Origin: Leptospira_A sp046736045
Lineage (GTDB): Bacteria > Spirochaetota > Leptospiria > Leptospirales > Leptospiraceae
Reading direction: 5' to 3'
Assembly (NCBI RefSeq): GCF_046736045.1
Contig: NZ_CP177133.1
Span: forward strand, 186,001-250,000
DNA: 64,000 bases
In this document: piece after piece, positions 47,790 to 55,069 of the stretch
Numbering within the stretch: the stretch's first letter is position 1
How the letters are laid out: every line of letters starts with the position of its first letter
Translations under genes and position numbers: made by a program
The notes under the pieces: model-generated
Databases searched by the model: none
What the model saw: only the letters and a program-made list of their open reading frames with translations
What the model was told of the DNA's origin: nothing

Positions 47790-48643
47790 AGAAAGCAGAA
47801 ACCTGTGCAAATATCGCCCGTAAAGCCCTTTTCTGCGCACTGCCATTTTTTCATACCCAGGAAAACTTCCTACACATGCCAAATTGACAGCTATTTATTC
47901 GTATTCGATTGCTTTTCCTCAGGCTTCCAAAATACATCTGCCTGTCATCCCCACAGGGTCGTTTTCGAAGAAATGACCGTTTTTCGACACTCCCAAAACT
48001 CCACATTCTGGTATTTGCTCCGATATAGCTTGAAAGGATATTCCGAAATACACAGACCAAACCCGGAATTCCTTTAACCATTTTAAGTTGTTTGAATTCT
48101 ATAATGAATTCGCTATTTCTCCGACTTTAGCTCAGATGGCAGCATTTCGGCATTTGGGTAAGTGCCCGTTTGCAGAGACTCTTTGATTGCTCATTTTTTT
48201 GTCTCCCAAAAGCCTCTTTTACATCGAAATGATCGCTATTTGGTGCTATTTTTCTCAAACAGGCTTCCCGGCCTGAACCCCAAAGTGAATCCTTTCTTTT
48301 CTAAACGCCCAAAAAACTACTGCCTCCTTAGGAACACTCCTCCAAAATATGCACTAAAACAGGCCAGTTATAATATCTGCCCTATTCCTTTGCCCGAAAG
48401 AAGGCAGATAGATTATTTGCTGATTTTCACTCTAATTGCTTATAATTAGGCATCTAATGCTGTTCCAATTCAGGCAGATGCCTTTCCTCTCCAAGAGAGG
48501 TTGTTTAAGGATATTTATTGCCCAAATTTAGGCATATTTTAAGATTTTAGTGAATTTGGAGGAAAGGAAGTGGGAAACGAAGAATTATGCCTGAATTTGT
48601 GAATTCCCCCTGTGGTTGGCACAGGAAGAATCGATTCATCGGT
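47790..48643. other. Non-coding 850-base region with repeated AATTYAGGCAT words
   Basis: No convincing gene. The short open frames here lack ribosome sites and family patterns. From about 48400 to 48600 the stretch is AT-rich and carries four copies of an AATTYAGGCAT-type word (48444-48453, 48467-48477, 48524-48535 and, on the minus strand, 48587-48598), plus the palindrome AGGCA-GA-TGCCT (48472-48483). Such repeated words could be initiator- or regulator-binding sites. A tRNA-like beginning at about 48127 is not a full tRNA. Confidence 0.5.
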
Positions 48644-49030
48644 TTATTTCTTTTTAGAAGCCTTTTTGGGAGCTGTTTTTTTGCCAGGAATGGCGCTTTT
48701 TTTGGCTAAGCTATCAGCTTTGCTACGGGAGTGGTTTTCGTCTTCCCCATCCCCAAAACTAACCCTAGACTCACTTGGGAGTCTGCCATTTCTCTTAACC
48801 ATATAAATGAAATGTCGGACATACTGGGTGTATGGTTCAGGAATCGCTCTTGGATCGAAGGATTTTGGATCGGCAAGCAGTTGGTTGACCTGGGCCAAAG
48901 GGAGGTCGTCTTTACTGGTTGCCATAAGGATATCGAGTCTTTTGCAAATTTCTGTATCGTTGACTTCGACAGAAAGCTTCCGCATTGCGTTGGTAAATTT
49001 TTGGAAGGCAATTCGCTTGGGTTGAGACAT
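48644..49030 (-). CDS. Basic-tailed protein near the partition region
   Basis: 128 residues. A helical N-terminal half (FQKFTNAMRKLSVEVNDTE; CKRLDILMATSKDD) is followed by a lysine/alanine/proline-rich tail (KKSAIPGKKTAPKKASKKK) like eukaryotic H1 and bacterial Hc1/BpH1 tails, which suggests nucleic-acid binding. Starts inside the upstream exported-protein frame, in another reading frame. Its location beside the origin-like region makes a nucleoid role attractive, but that is inference. Confidence 0.7.
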   Translation of the reverse strand: MSQPKRIAFQKFTNAMRKLSVEVNDTEICKRLDILMATSKDDLPLAQVNQLLADPKSFDPRAIPEPYTQYVRHFIYMVKRNGRLPSESRVSFGDGEDENHSRSKADSLAKKSAIPGKKTAPKKASKKK

Positions 49031-49593
49031 ATCCCCAGAAAAGCAACGGGACTTAGATTGGCAATCGAATTTAAGGAGAACTGCTCAAGAAGAAGAGCCT
49101 TACTATTTTGTGAAAGTAGCCCGGAGCCTAGGAAGTTAGGATCATTTTGGAAAGCACCTTCCCCGTAAAAAGCAAAGTTTTCGGAAGTCCCGGCAGGAAC
49201 TCCCAGTTCCGTTTTTTCGGAAATCCGGTTCGGAATCTGCGAGTTTGCCTGACGAACCTCTCCATGGAATTTCCAATTTGTCTCGGATAATCCGGAATCG
49301 GAAAAAGTCGTTTCGGGCATTTCCCCCCGGAGCATCTGAAATTCTTCGCAAGGCAAAGAAGATGAAGAATCGCCAAGCAACTCTTCCGAATCGGAAACAG
49401 TCACGACGGAAACCACACCATAGGCTAACTGAATAGATGCGGGAAGCTCATCCTCGGGGATGATAATGGGTAAAGAAGAACCGGTAGCAAATAAAGAAAA
49501 TCCTGGAACAAATAGAATTGCCAGGAAACTAGCGTGAGCCAATTTCTTTAGCAAGAACTGTGCCAATTTTTTGTCTTTTTTCTGCAAAACCAT
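48706..49593 (-). CDS. Exported protein whose 3' half overlaps the basic-tailed gene
   Basis: Frame of 295 residues. The first ~185 (signal peptide LAHASFLAILFVPGFSLFATG, then an acidic Ser/Glu-rich chain) look like a real exported protein. The final ~105 residues share DNA with the basic-tailed gene and read like a shadow frame, with no clear composition of their own. Either a stop has been lost and the true protein ended near 49030, or this is a genuine long overlap. No family recognised. Confidence 0.4.
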   Translation of the reverse strand: MVLQKKDKKLAQFLLKKLAHASFLAILFVPGFSLFATGSSLPIIIPEDELPASIQLAYGVVSVVTVSDSEELLGDSSSSLPCEEFQMLRGEMPETTFSDSGLSETNWKFHGEVRQANSQIPNRISEKTELGVPAGTSENFAFYGEGAFQNDPNFLGSGLLSQNSKALLLEQFSLNSIANLSPVAFLGICLNPSELPSKNLPTQCGSFLSKSTIQKFAKDSISLWQPVKTTSLWPRSTNCLPIQNPSIQERFLNHTPSMSDISFIWLREMADSQVSLGLVLGMGKTKTTPVAKLIA

Positions 49594-49661
49594 AGGTATT
49601 TGTCACAAATATCACTTAAATTGCAGAAAAAGAAAGCTTTTTTCTACGTTTTTTGGGGATT

Positions 49662-50663
49662 TTAGCTACTGATCAGCACAAGGGCTTTGGATCTAAGTTT
49701 CCATTCCCAGAGAACAATTTCCTTTTCAATCTCGGTTGCGGACTCTTGTTCCTTCGCGAGCAAAGCATAAATCATGCTGGAAATATCTGCAGAAAAAATC
49801 CGATCCAATTCTCTTTCAAATTCTTCCACTTTGAATTCCAAAATAAGAACTGCGAGTCGGAAGGCTTCGTTCATCGCCTTTAGTTTTTCTTTCGCCGCCT
49901 CCAGTTCTTCTTTGTCATATTCGTTTCGAATCATTACATCCAAAAAAGTTCGGATAAAAGAAACGTCTTGAGAAGAAAGATGAAAATCCAAAAGCAATTG
50001 TTTTACCTTGTCCAGCTCCATATTTCTTAAGTGGATCCGGGCAAGGAACACTGGATTTTCACTGAACATATTTAGATTTTGGTTTTTGGTAACATCGGTC
50101 GCACGAACCTTTTCGTAATCGACGATTCCCTTGTCTTCTTTGGAACCGGTAGATGCCTGGCTTTCTGTTGCTGCAGTATTGATCTTTTTTTTGATCACCA
50201 GAATATTCAAACTAGGGTAACGAATTTTGAAAGTCACCATATCCGAGCGTGGGATTTCTTCATCTACGACTAGATACTGAACTTGTTCGCCGGTTTCCCA
50301 GGCACGCATCAATTCTTCTTTATTTCGATAATGATAAATAATTACAGGAAGGGCGTCACTTTGGCTTCCGGTTCCCAGAAATATAGTTTTGATTTCGTTG
50401 GAAAATCCATGCTGGTAGGGAATGACCATTTTCCCCGCTTTGACATTGACAAAAGAAAGTTCGCCCGAATGAAAATGGGAAAGATCAAAATCTTCACCGA
50501 AGAACCCTACTTTGGGAACAAGAACTACAATGGAATTGTTTTTGGAACCCTTGGGAACTTCCGGACCTATATCGGTGAAAACGACGTAGGTCATTTTGGA
50601 AAGGCGAACCTTTACCAAATAACCCCCAGGCGTTTTTCTTTCTTCGTAAACCGAATCATCCAT
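49662..50663 (-). CDS. Hypothetical protein co-transcribed with the degenerate AAA+ regulator
   Basis: 333 residues, no family recognised and no signal peptide. The N-terminal half (1-110) is strand-rich (YVVFTDIGPEVPKGSKNNSIVVLVPKVG), the C-terminal half is helical and charged (EELEAAKEKLKAMNEAFRLAVLILEFKVEEFERELDR). It starts 2 bases after the stop of the AAA+ regulator gene, so the two are one operon. Confidence 0.65.
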   Translation of the reverse strand: MDDSVYEERKTPGGYLVKVRLSKMTYVVFTDIGPEVPKGSKNNSIVVLVPKVGFFGEDFDLSHFHSGELSFVNVKAGKMVIPYQHGFSNEIKTIFLGTGSQSDALPVIIYHYRNKEELMRAWETGEQVQYLVVDEEIPRSDMVTFKIRYPSLNILVIKKKINTAATESQASTGSKEDKGIVDYEKVRATDVTKNQNLNMFSENPVFLARIHLRNMELDKVKQLLLDFHLSSQDVSFIRTFLDVMIRNEYDKEELEAAKEKLKAMNEAFRLAVLILEFKVEEFERELDRIFSADISSMIYALLAKEQESATEIEKEIVLWEWKLRSKALVLISS

Positions 50664-50665
50664 AT

Positions 50666-51976
50666 TTATAAAAGACCAAGTTGTTTCATTTTGTATTGCA
50701 ATGATCCTCTCGAAATTCCAAGTGCCTTAGCCATTCGAATTTGGTTCCCGGAAAATATCCTGGTAGCGAGTAGTATCTTCTGCCTTTCTAACGCTTGGAT
50801 TCCCCTCCGCAAGTCTAAATCTTCGTTGTCCAAAATCCTTACATCAACGTTTTCCTCTCCTAGATCGGAGAGGCTGATTTCTCTTGTCTTTGCCCTTAAT
50901 ATGGACGATAAAAACAGGTTCTTTAGATCCGAAAAGTTAGCAGGAAAGTCGCGTAATTTCAAAGATTCGATCGCTTCCCCACTCAATTGAATTCCATTTC
51001 GATTTTGGCTAATTGCCAGTTCAAGAAAGAGAAGTTTTGCAATTTCAATCAGGATCTCTTTTGGTAAAAATTCAAATCCGGGAAGAACGATTTTATCTTT
51101 AAGAATCATTCTTTCAAACGCAGGGAGTAATTCTTCCTTTGATTCATTTCGATCTACGAAGAAAACCAATCCGGGAAAATCACCGGAATCCAACCAATCC
51201 AATATAATTTTTTGCTGGCCCAGAGTCCATGATTTCGGAGCTAGAAACACAAGACTCCCTCGGCCGGCTTCTTTACTCCAATCGGATAATGATTTTTCCA
51301 ATTTGCCCAAATTTTCCGGCAAAGATCCCAAAACCAAAAAAGGAGATCCCGGTTGCAGCAGGGAATGGATCCATTTCGAAAATGTTTTTTTACCACTTCC
51401 CGCCGGTCCTAAAATCGTGATGATTTTTTTGGATTCCAAGGCGTGAATTTTCTCTTCCCAATTGGGAATTAATTTTAGAACTGCTGGTTGAGAATGGCTC
51501 GAATTCAGGACAGGTTCGGTAGAACGCACAGAAGGAATATCCCCCCATTCTTTCCCGATTTTCTCAGAAAATAAATAAAAGAAAGTATCTATGATTTCGC
51601 TGATTTCCTCTTCCCATTCCATCAAAAGGAATCCGACAGATTTCCCGGAAGACTGAATTTTAAATACTTTTGCATGACCGCTTTTTCCAAAAAGTTCAAA
51701 CTCTTTTCCGGAAAAATTAAAAGGCAAATCGGAGTTCATTACCTCATCCCAATACTTTCCTTCCCGGGTCAGGAAGGAATAAAAAAAGCCATCTTCTCCG
51801 TATCCAAAGGAAGCGCTTTCATAATAGGAATCTTCATCAGGGGACTTTAAAACTACAATTCCAGCTCTCGCTTCCAGGACCTGACAAAGCTCTCCCCACG
51901 CAGAAGGAAGGATATTTTCTATCCATTTCCTGCCTTCTATATTTGAGAATAATATTGCCTGAATCCCTGGGGACAT
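50666..51976 (-). CDS. Degenerate sigma-54-activator-like AAA+ protein with Fis-type HTH
   Basis: About 436 residues from the ATG at 51976; a GTG at 52003 sits next to a TTGACA. Parts: an N-terminal GAF-like region (1-165), a P-loop AAA+ core with GPAGSGKKT and a degenerate Walker B (LVFLAPKSW, no Asp-Glu), and a C-terminal Fis helix-turn-helix ending IRMAKALGISRGSLQYKMKQLGLL. The GAFTGA loop that contacts sigma-54 is absent. It therefore probably acts without sigma-54, e.g. as a DNA-binding scaffold or repressor. It is divergent from parA with the palindromes between. Confidence 0.8.
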   Translation of the reverse strand: MSPGIQAILFSNIEGRKWIENILPSAWGELCQVLEARAGIVVLKSPDEDSYYESASFGYGEDGFFYSFLTREGKYWDEVMNSDLPFNFSGKEFELFGKSGHAKVFKIQSSGKSVGFLLMEWEEEISEIIDTFFYLFSEKIGKEWGDIPSVRSTEPVLNSSHSQPAVLKLIPNWEEKIHALESKKIITILGPAGSGKKTFSKWIHSLLQPGSPFLVLGSLPENLGKLEKSLSDWSKEAGRGSLVFLAPKSWTLGQQKIILDWLDSGDFPGLVFFVDRNESKEELLPAFERMILKDKIVLPGFEFLPKEILIEIAKLLFLELAISQNRNGIQLSGEAIESLKLRDFPANFSDLKNLFLSSILRAKTREISLSDLGEENVDVRILDNEDLDLRRGIQALERQKILLATRIFSGNQIRMAKALGISRGSLQYKMKQLGLL

Positions 51977-52028
51977 TTTATGAAACTGTTTAAATTTAAT
52001 CACTTTGTCAAGTACGTACCGTTTTGAA

Positions 52029-52095
52029 TGTCGGACGTCCGACAGGAATCCACGAGATAGTTTTTACTAATTTTTGGTATGTCGGATGTCCGACA
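52029..52095. promoter_or_regulatory. Two 16-bp palindromes: candidate ParB/parS-like sites or operator
   Basis: TGTCGGACGTCCGACA (52029-52044) is a perfect palindrome; TGTCGGATGTCCGACA (52080-52095) differs at one base. Centres are 51 bases apart, about five helical turns. Canonical parS (TGTTTCACGTGAAACA) is also a 16-bp palindrome starting TGT, centred ACGT and ending ACA. The pair sits between the divergent AAA+ regulator and parA. A half site (TGTCGGAC) occurs at 48813-48820. Confidence 0.6.
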
Positions 52096-52201
52096 ATGCA
52101 AGTGAGTAGTGAATTTTATTTTTTTAGATAATTTTTAAAATTCAATTGCTAGCTTGTTTTTCTCAAGAAACGATACCAAAACGGAAGGAAATTTTAGTAA
52201 A

Positions 52202-52954
52202 ATGATAACGATTGCAGTTGCAAACCAAAAGGGAGGAGAAGGAAAAACAACCACATCCTTAAATCTCGCAATGGGTCTTGCGCGGAAAAATTTCAAAACC
52301 CTTCTAGTAGATATGGATCCGCAGGCAAACTCTACCGGGATTTTTGTAAATCCGGAATCCATAGACAAAGATTTAGCGCATTTATTTCAAAATTCAGTAA
52401 AACTGAAAGATATCATTTTACCGGCGTATAACGAATATATGTGGATTGCTCCATCTAGTCTCCGTTTGGCGGAAATGGAGACAGTTTCGGTAAATTCCGT
52501 AGAAGCACCTTATATTCTGAGAGACGCCATGCAAGGGTTAGGTGATTTTGATTTCGTGATCATCGATTGCCCCCCTTCTCTTTCTATTTTTACAGTAAAT
52601 AGTCTGGTCGCTTCCAATTTCGTACTGATTCCCCTTCAGGCGGAAAAATTCTCCATGGACGGGATCATGGGATTGCAACAAACCATCTCCTCCATAAAAA
52701 AAAGAATCAACCCTGACTTGGAAATCCTGGGGGCGCTGATCACCCAACTCAAGCCGCAAACTCTTTTGACCAAAACGATTTTGCCGGTTCTAGGAAAATA
52801 CTTTCGGATTTTTGACCATACGATTTCTGACGGAGTTGCCATCGGAGAAAGTCATTTGGCGAAAAAATCAGTTTATGATTATAATAAATCCTCCCGTCAG
52901 TCCCAGGAATATGAAGGTTTTTTAGAGGAGGTATTACGTGAGCTTAAAAAGTAA
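52202..52954 (+). CDS. parA: ParA-type chromosome/plasmid partition ATPase
   Basis: 250 residues from the ATG at 52202; an in-frame extension to 52154 begins at a poor site. The deviant Walker A box (ANQKGGEGKTTTSLNLA, with Lys10 and Lys15), DMDPQANST and the Walker B strand FVIIDCPPSL are all intact. It is a Soj/ParA-type ATPase that moves ParB-bound DNA to daughter cells. There is no N-terminal DNA-binding extension of P1-type ParA, so it is of the chromosomal (type Ib-free/Soj) kind. The parB start overlaps its stop by 17 bases. Confidence 0.95.
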   Translation: MITIAVANQKGGEGKTTTSLNLAMGLARKNFKTLLVDMDPQANSTGIFVNPESIDKDLAHLFQNSVKLKDIILPAYNEYMWIAPSSLRLAEMETVSVNSVEAPYILRDAMQGLGDFDFVIIDCPPSLSIFTVNSLVASNFVLIPLQAEKFSMDGIMGLQQTISSIKKRINPDLEILGALITQLKPQTLLTKTILPVLGKYFRIFDHTISDGVAIGESHLAKKSVYDYNKSSRQSQEYEGFLEEVLRELKK

Positions 52955-53762
52955 AAGACTCGGGTCTCTTGCAGACATTTACCAATCTGAAAATTTAGAC
53001 GGCACCATCCGGACAATCAAGCTGGAGAAAATCGAACCTTCCGAATTCCAACCAAGACAGGAAAGAAAAAAAGGAATCGATGAGCTCGCTGCTTCTTTAA
53101 AAGCAGACGGCCTTCTTCAACCGATTGTAGTTTCCAAGGGAAGAGGAGACGACCACTATAAAATCATCGCCGGAGAAAGAAGATTCCATGCGGCAAAATC
53201 CCTGGGATGGCATGAGATAGAATGTAAAATCCTGGACCGCCCCCAAAACGAAATTTATAAATTAGCAATTATCGAAAACTTACAAAGAGAAAACCTATCT
53301 CCTTATGAAGAAGTGGAAGCATTGGTTTTTTTGAAATCGGCACATCATTATACGGATGCGGACCTGGGAGATATGTTCGGGAAAAGCAGAAGTTATATGT
53401 CGGAGGTTTTGTCCATTGCAGGAATGGACAAAAAAGATTTGGATCGTTGCAGATCTTTGGACATTCAAAATAAAAACCTTTTGGTACAAGCGGCGCAGGC
53501 ATCCAAAAAAGGAGCCCTTTCCGACTTTTTGGATTTGTACAGCAAAGGACAATTGAAAACAGTCCGTGATGCCAAAGATTTCAATAAACAATCTACAGAA
53601 AAACCTTCCGAATCCCAAAGAAGACTCCCCTCTCAGTATAAATTGAAACGATCCGGAAATTCCATCGTCATTCAATCAGAGGACGAAATCCTTTTGGGGG
53701 AAATCTTAAAATTCATCAAAAAAGAAATCGCAAAAAAATTCGGCGACTCCGCCATCACCTAA
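52938..53762 (+). CDS. parB: ParB-type centromere-binding protein
   Basis: 274 residues from a GTG behind a strong GAGGAGG ribosome site, overlapping parA by 17 bases. The ParB/Sulfiredoxin-type N-domain (PSEFQPRQERKKGIDELAASLKADGLLQPIVV) carries the CTP-binding GERRFHAAKSLG box, and the ENLQRENLSPYEE box follows. A helix-turn-helix (YTDADLGDMFGKSRSYMSEVL) recognises the site. The C-terminal part is a dimerising helix-rich region. The cognate site is unknown; the palindromes upstream of parA are candidates. Confidence 0.95.
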   Translation: MSLKSKRLGSLADIYQSENLDGTIRTIKLEKIEPSEFQPRQERKKGIDELAASLKADGLLQPIVVSKGRGDDHYKIIAGERRFHAAKSLGWHEIECKILDRPQNEIYKLAIIENLQRENLSPYEEVEALVFLKSAHHYTDADLGDMFGKSRSYMSEVLSIAGMDKKDLDRCRSLDIQNKNLLVQAAQASKKGALSDFLDLYSKGQLKTVRDAKDFNKQSTEKPSESQRRLPSQYKLKRSGNSIVIQSEDEILLGEILKFIKKEIAKKFGDSAIT

Positions 53763-54107
53763 ACATGTACTTGCTTGTCAAGTACTGAGGAAAAAAATTT
53801 CGGGATTTTGGGGAAAGTTCGGGTACAAACTTGACATTGAACCAGAAGTACTGACAATGTGACATAATATAGTAAACGAACTTTAAGTACTAGGTTCTCT
53901 GCAACAAACAGAATGAGGACTTAGGTGGAATTGTATCCGACCAAATAAAAAAATCCCCTGGCAGACCAGGGGGTCGGGCTTTCCCGAAGGAATGTTGTTG
54001 GATGAGACATAATTAACATTATGTCAAATAATGTCAACTCCCTTCGAATTTTTGCTTAAATTTAGTTCAGTTTTTGCAGATTTTTTTCTTTCGAAGGGGG
54101 AAGACGG
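53763..54107. other. Candidate replication origin region between parB and the initiator
   Basis: 345 bases without a gene. It contains the inverted repeat GTACTTG-N5-CAAGTAC (53767-53785), three AAGTACT words (53780, 53846, 53885), the word GACATAAT at 53861 and again as the perfect palindrome GACATAATTAACATTATGTC (54006-54025), TGTCAA words, and an AT-rich approach to the initiator gene. TGTCAAGTAC also appears upstream of parA (52006-52015). This clustering is what an iteron-type origin shows. Direct evidence of origin function is lacking. Confidence 0.55.
53946..53972 (-). terminator. Hairpin with T-run on the minus strand
   Basis: CCCCTGG (53955-53961) pairs with CCAGGGG (53966-53972) over a 4-base loop; the A-run at 53946-53953 gives a T-run after the hairpin on the minus strand. 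It would terminate a minus-strand transcript coming from the initiator leader (an antisense RNA) or act as an attenuator. It also shares GGGTCGGGCT with the hairpin at the window start. Confidence 0.5.
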
Positions 54108-55022
54108 ATGAACGAATACCATCCTTATATCCGTTTAATGACGGATATAATAGATTCTGGCGTCTGGGCCAATCTGTCCAGTGCCGCTAAGACCCTATAC
54201 CCTGTACTTTTAAAGTTTAGCGATAAAACTTTCAAACCCGTCTGGCCAAATACGGAAACACTTATGCGACTCACCGGTTTCAAAACAAAAAAATCGATTG
54301 TACATGCAAAAAAAGAACTCACCCAAGCAGGATTGTTATTCCAAGTTCCCGGAAACGGACGAACCTCGACAAAGTACTACTTTTCATTCAATTACGAGGG
54401 TTCCAAAATTACCCCCCTGGGGGTTCAAAATATACCTCTCTCCGGGGTGGGAATGGGGGCCTCTGGGGGGGAAGGATCGGTCGATGGGAGGGGTGGAAAT
54501 GTATCCCCAAACCATATTAATATAACTATATCTAATACAAACCAATGGGATAAGCCCGAAGTTCCAGGGAAAAATCAGGAAGAAAAAACCCAAGGATTTC
54601 TGGAACAATTGATCGCAATTTTTGGAACCGAAGTTGCATTTCAAGCGTACTCTCATGCGCAAACCATTCAAATGGAAAATAACTTTGAGTATTTAAAAGG
54701 TTCCTGTAAGAAGATCATTGCTGAAAAAACAAAGGAAGTGCTTGAATTTAAGCAGGTCAATGAGGTCGATCCCTCCCTTCCCCATCCTGCTTCCTGGTTG
54801 GGGTTTTTGGATTGGGCCAGCCACCAGTTGTCGCCTTCCACTTGGCAGGATTTGGAAAAATTAAAAATCAATGTGGATGGAAAGGTATTGATCGTTCAAT
54901 CGAAAGTATCCGGATTTTCTAGACAGATCATTCAAAAATACTTCTCAGAAAAATCAAAACCTTCTCTGCTTGTGCTATTTTCAAGTGAAGAAGAAGGATC
55001 TCGTCTGTCTGAAATTCGATAG
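54108..55022 (+). CDS. Replication initiator-like protein with N-terminal winged helix
   Basis: 304 residues from an ATG with a strong GGGGGAAGACGG ribosome site. Residues 1-100 form a replication-initiator-type winged-helix (DSGVWANLSSAAKTLYPVLLKF; PNTETLMRLTGFKTKKSIVHAKKELTQAGLL). A Gly/Ser-rich linker (105-145) follows, then a C-terminal region (150-300) whose DWASHQLSPSTWQDLEKL...GKVLIVQSKVSGFSRQII pattern resembles DnaA domain I. It sits downstream of parAB as Rep genes do on Leptospira replicons. It lacks any catalytic domain, so origin opening would need DnaA/helicase. Confidence 0.75.
   Translation: MNEYHPYIRLMTDIIDSGVWANLSSAAKTLYPVLLKFSDKTFKPVWPNTETLMRLTGFKTKKSIVHAKKELTQAGLLFQVPGNGRTSTKYYFSFNYEGSKITPLGVQNIPLSGVGMGASGGEGSVDGRGGNVSPNHINITISNTNQWDKPEVPGKNQEEKTQGFLEQLIAIFGTEVAFQAYSHAQTIQMENNFEYLKGSCKKIIAEKTKEVLEFKQVNEVDPSLPHPASWLGFLDWASHQLSPSTWQDLEKLKINVDGKVLIVQSKVSGFSRQIIQKYFSEKSKPSLLVLFSSEEEGSRLSEIR
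54444..54471 (+). other. G-quadruplex-type motif in the initiator gene
   Basis: Four guanine runs (GGGG, GGG, GGGGG, GGGGGGG) with loops T, AAT and CCTCT on the coding strand, in an otherwise AT-leaning replicon. They encode the Gly/Ser linker. A second, shorter G-rich set (GGGAGGGG) follows at 54486, and the hairpin ACCCCC/GGGGGT lies at 54411-54424. Confidence 0.7.
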
Positions 55023-55069
55023 ACCTGGTAGAAAAATAGGAATTTTTGGAAGGAAGCAAGATAGCATTC

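Noticed and set aside
48124..48190. tRNA-like beginning (TTAGCTCAGATGGCAG) in the non-coding region
   Set aside because: The D-arm-like start is not followed by an anticodon stem or a GGTTCRAATCC T-loop, and the ends do not pair into an acceptor stem.
48162..48449. 95-residue open frame on the plus strand in the origin-side gap
   Set aside because: No ribosome site, composition like random frames, and it crosses the repeated AGGCA region.
52154..52202. In-frame 16-codon extension of parA upstream of its ATG
   Set aside because: Adds residues without similarity to ParA N-termini; Walker A positioning after MITIAVANQ fits the family start at 52202.
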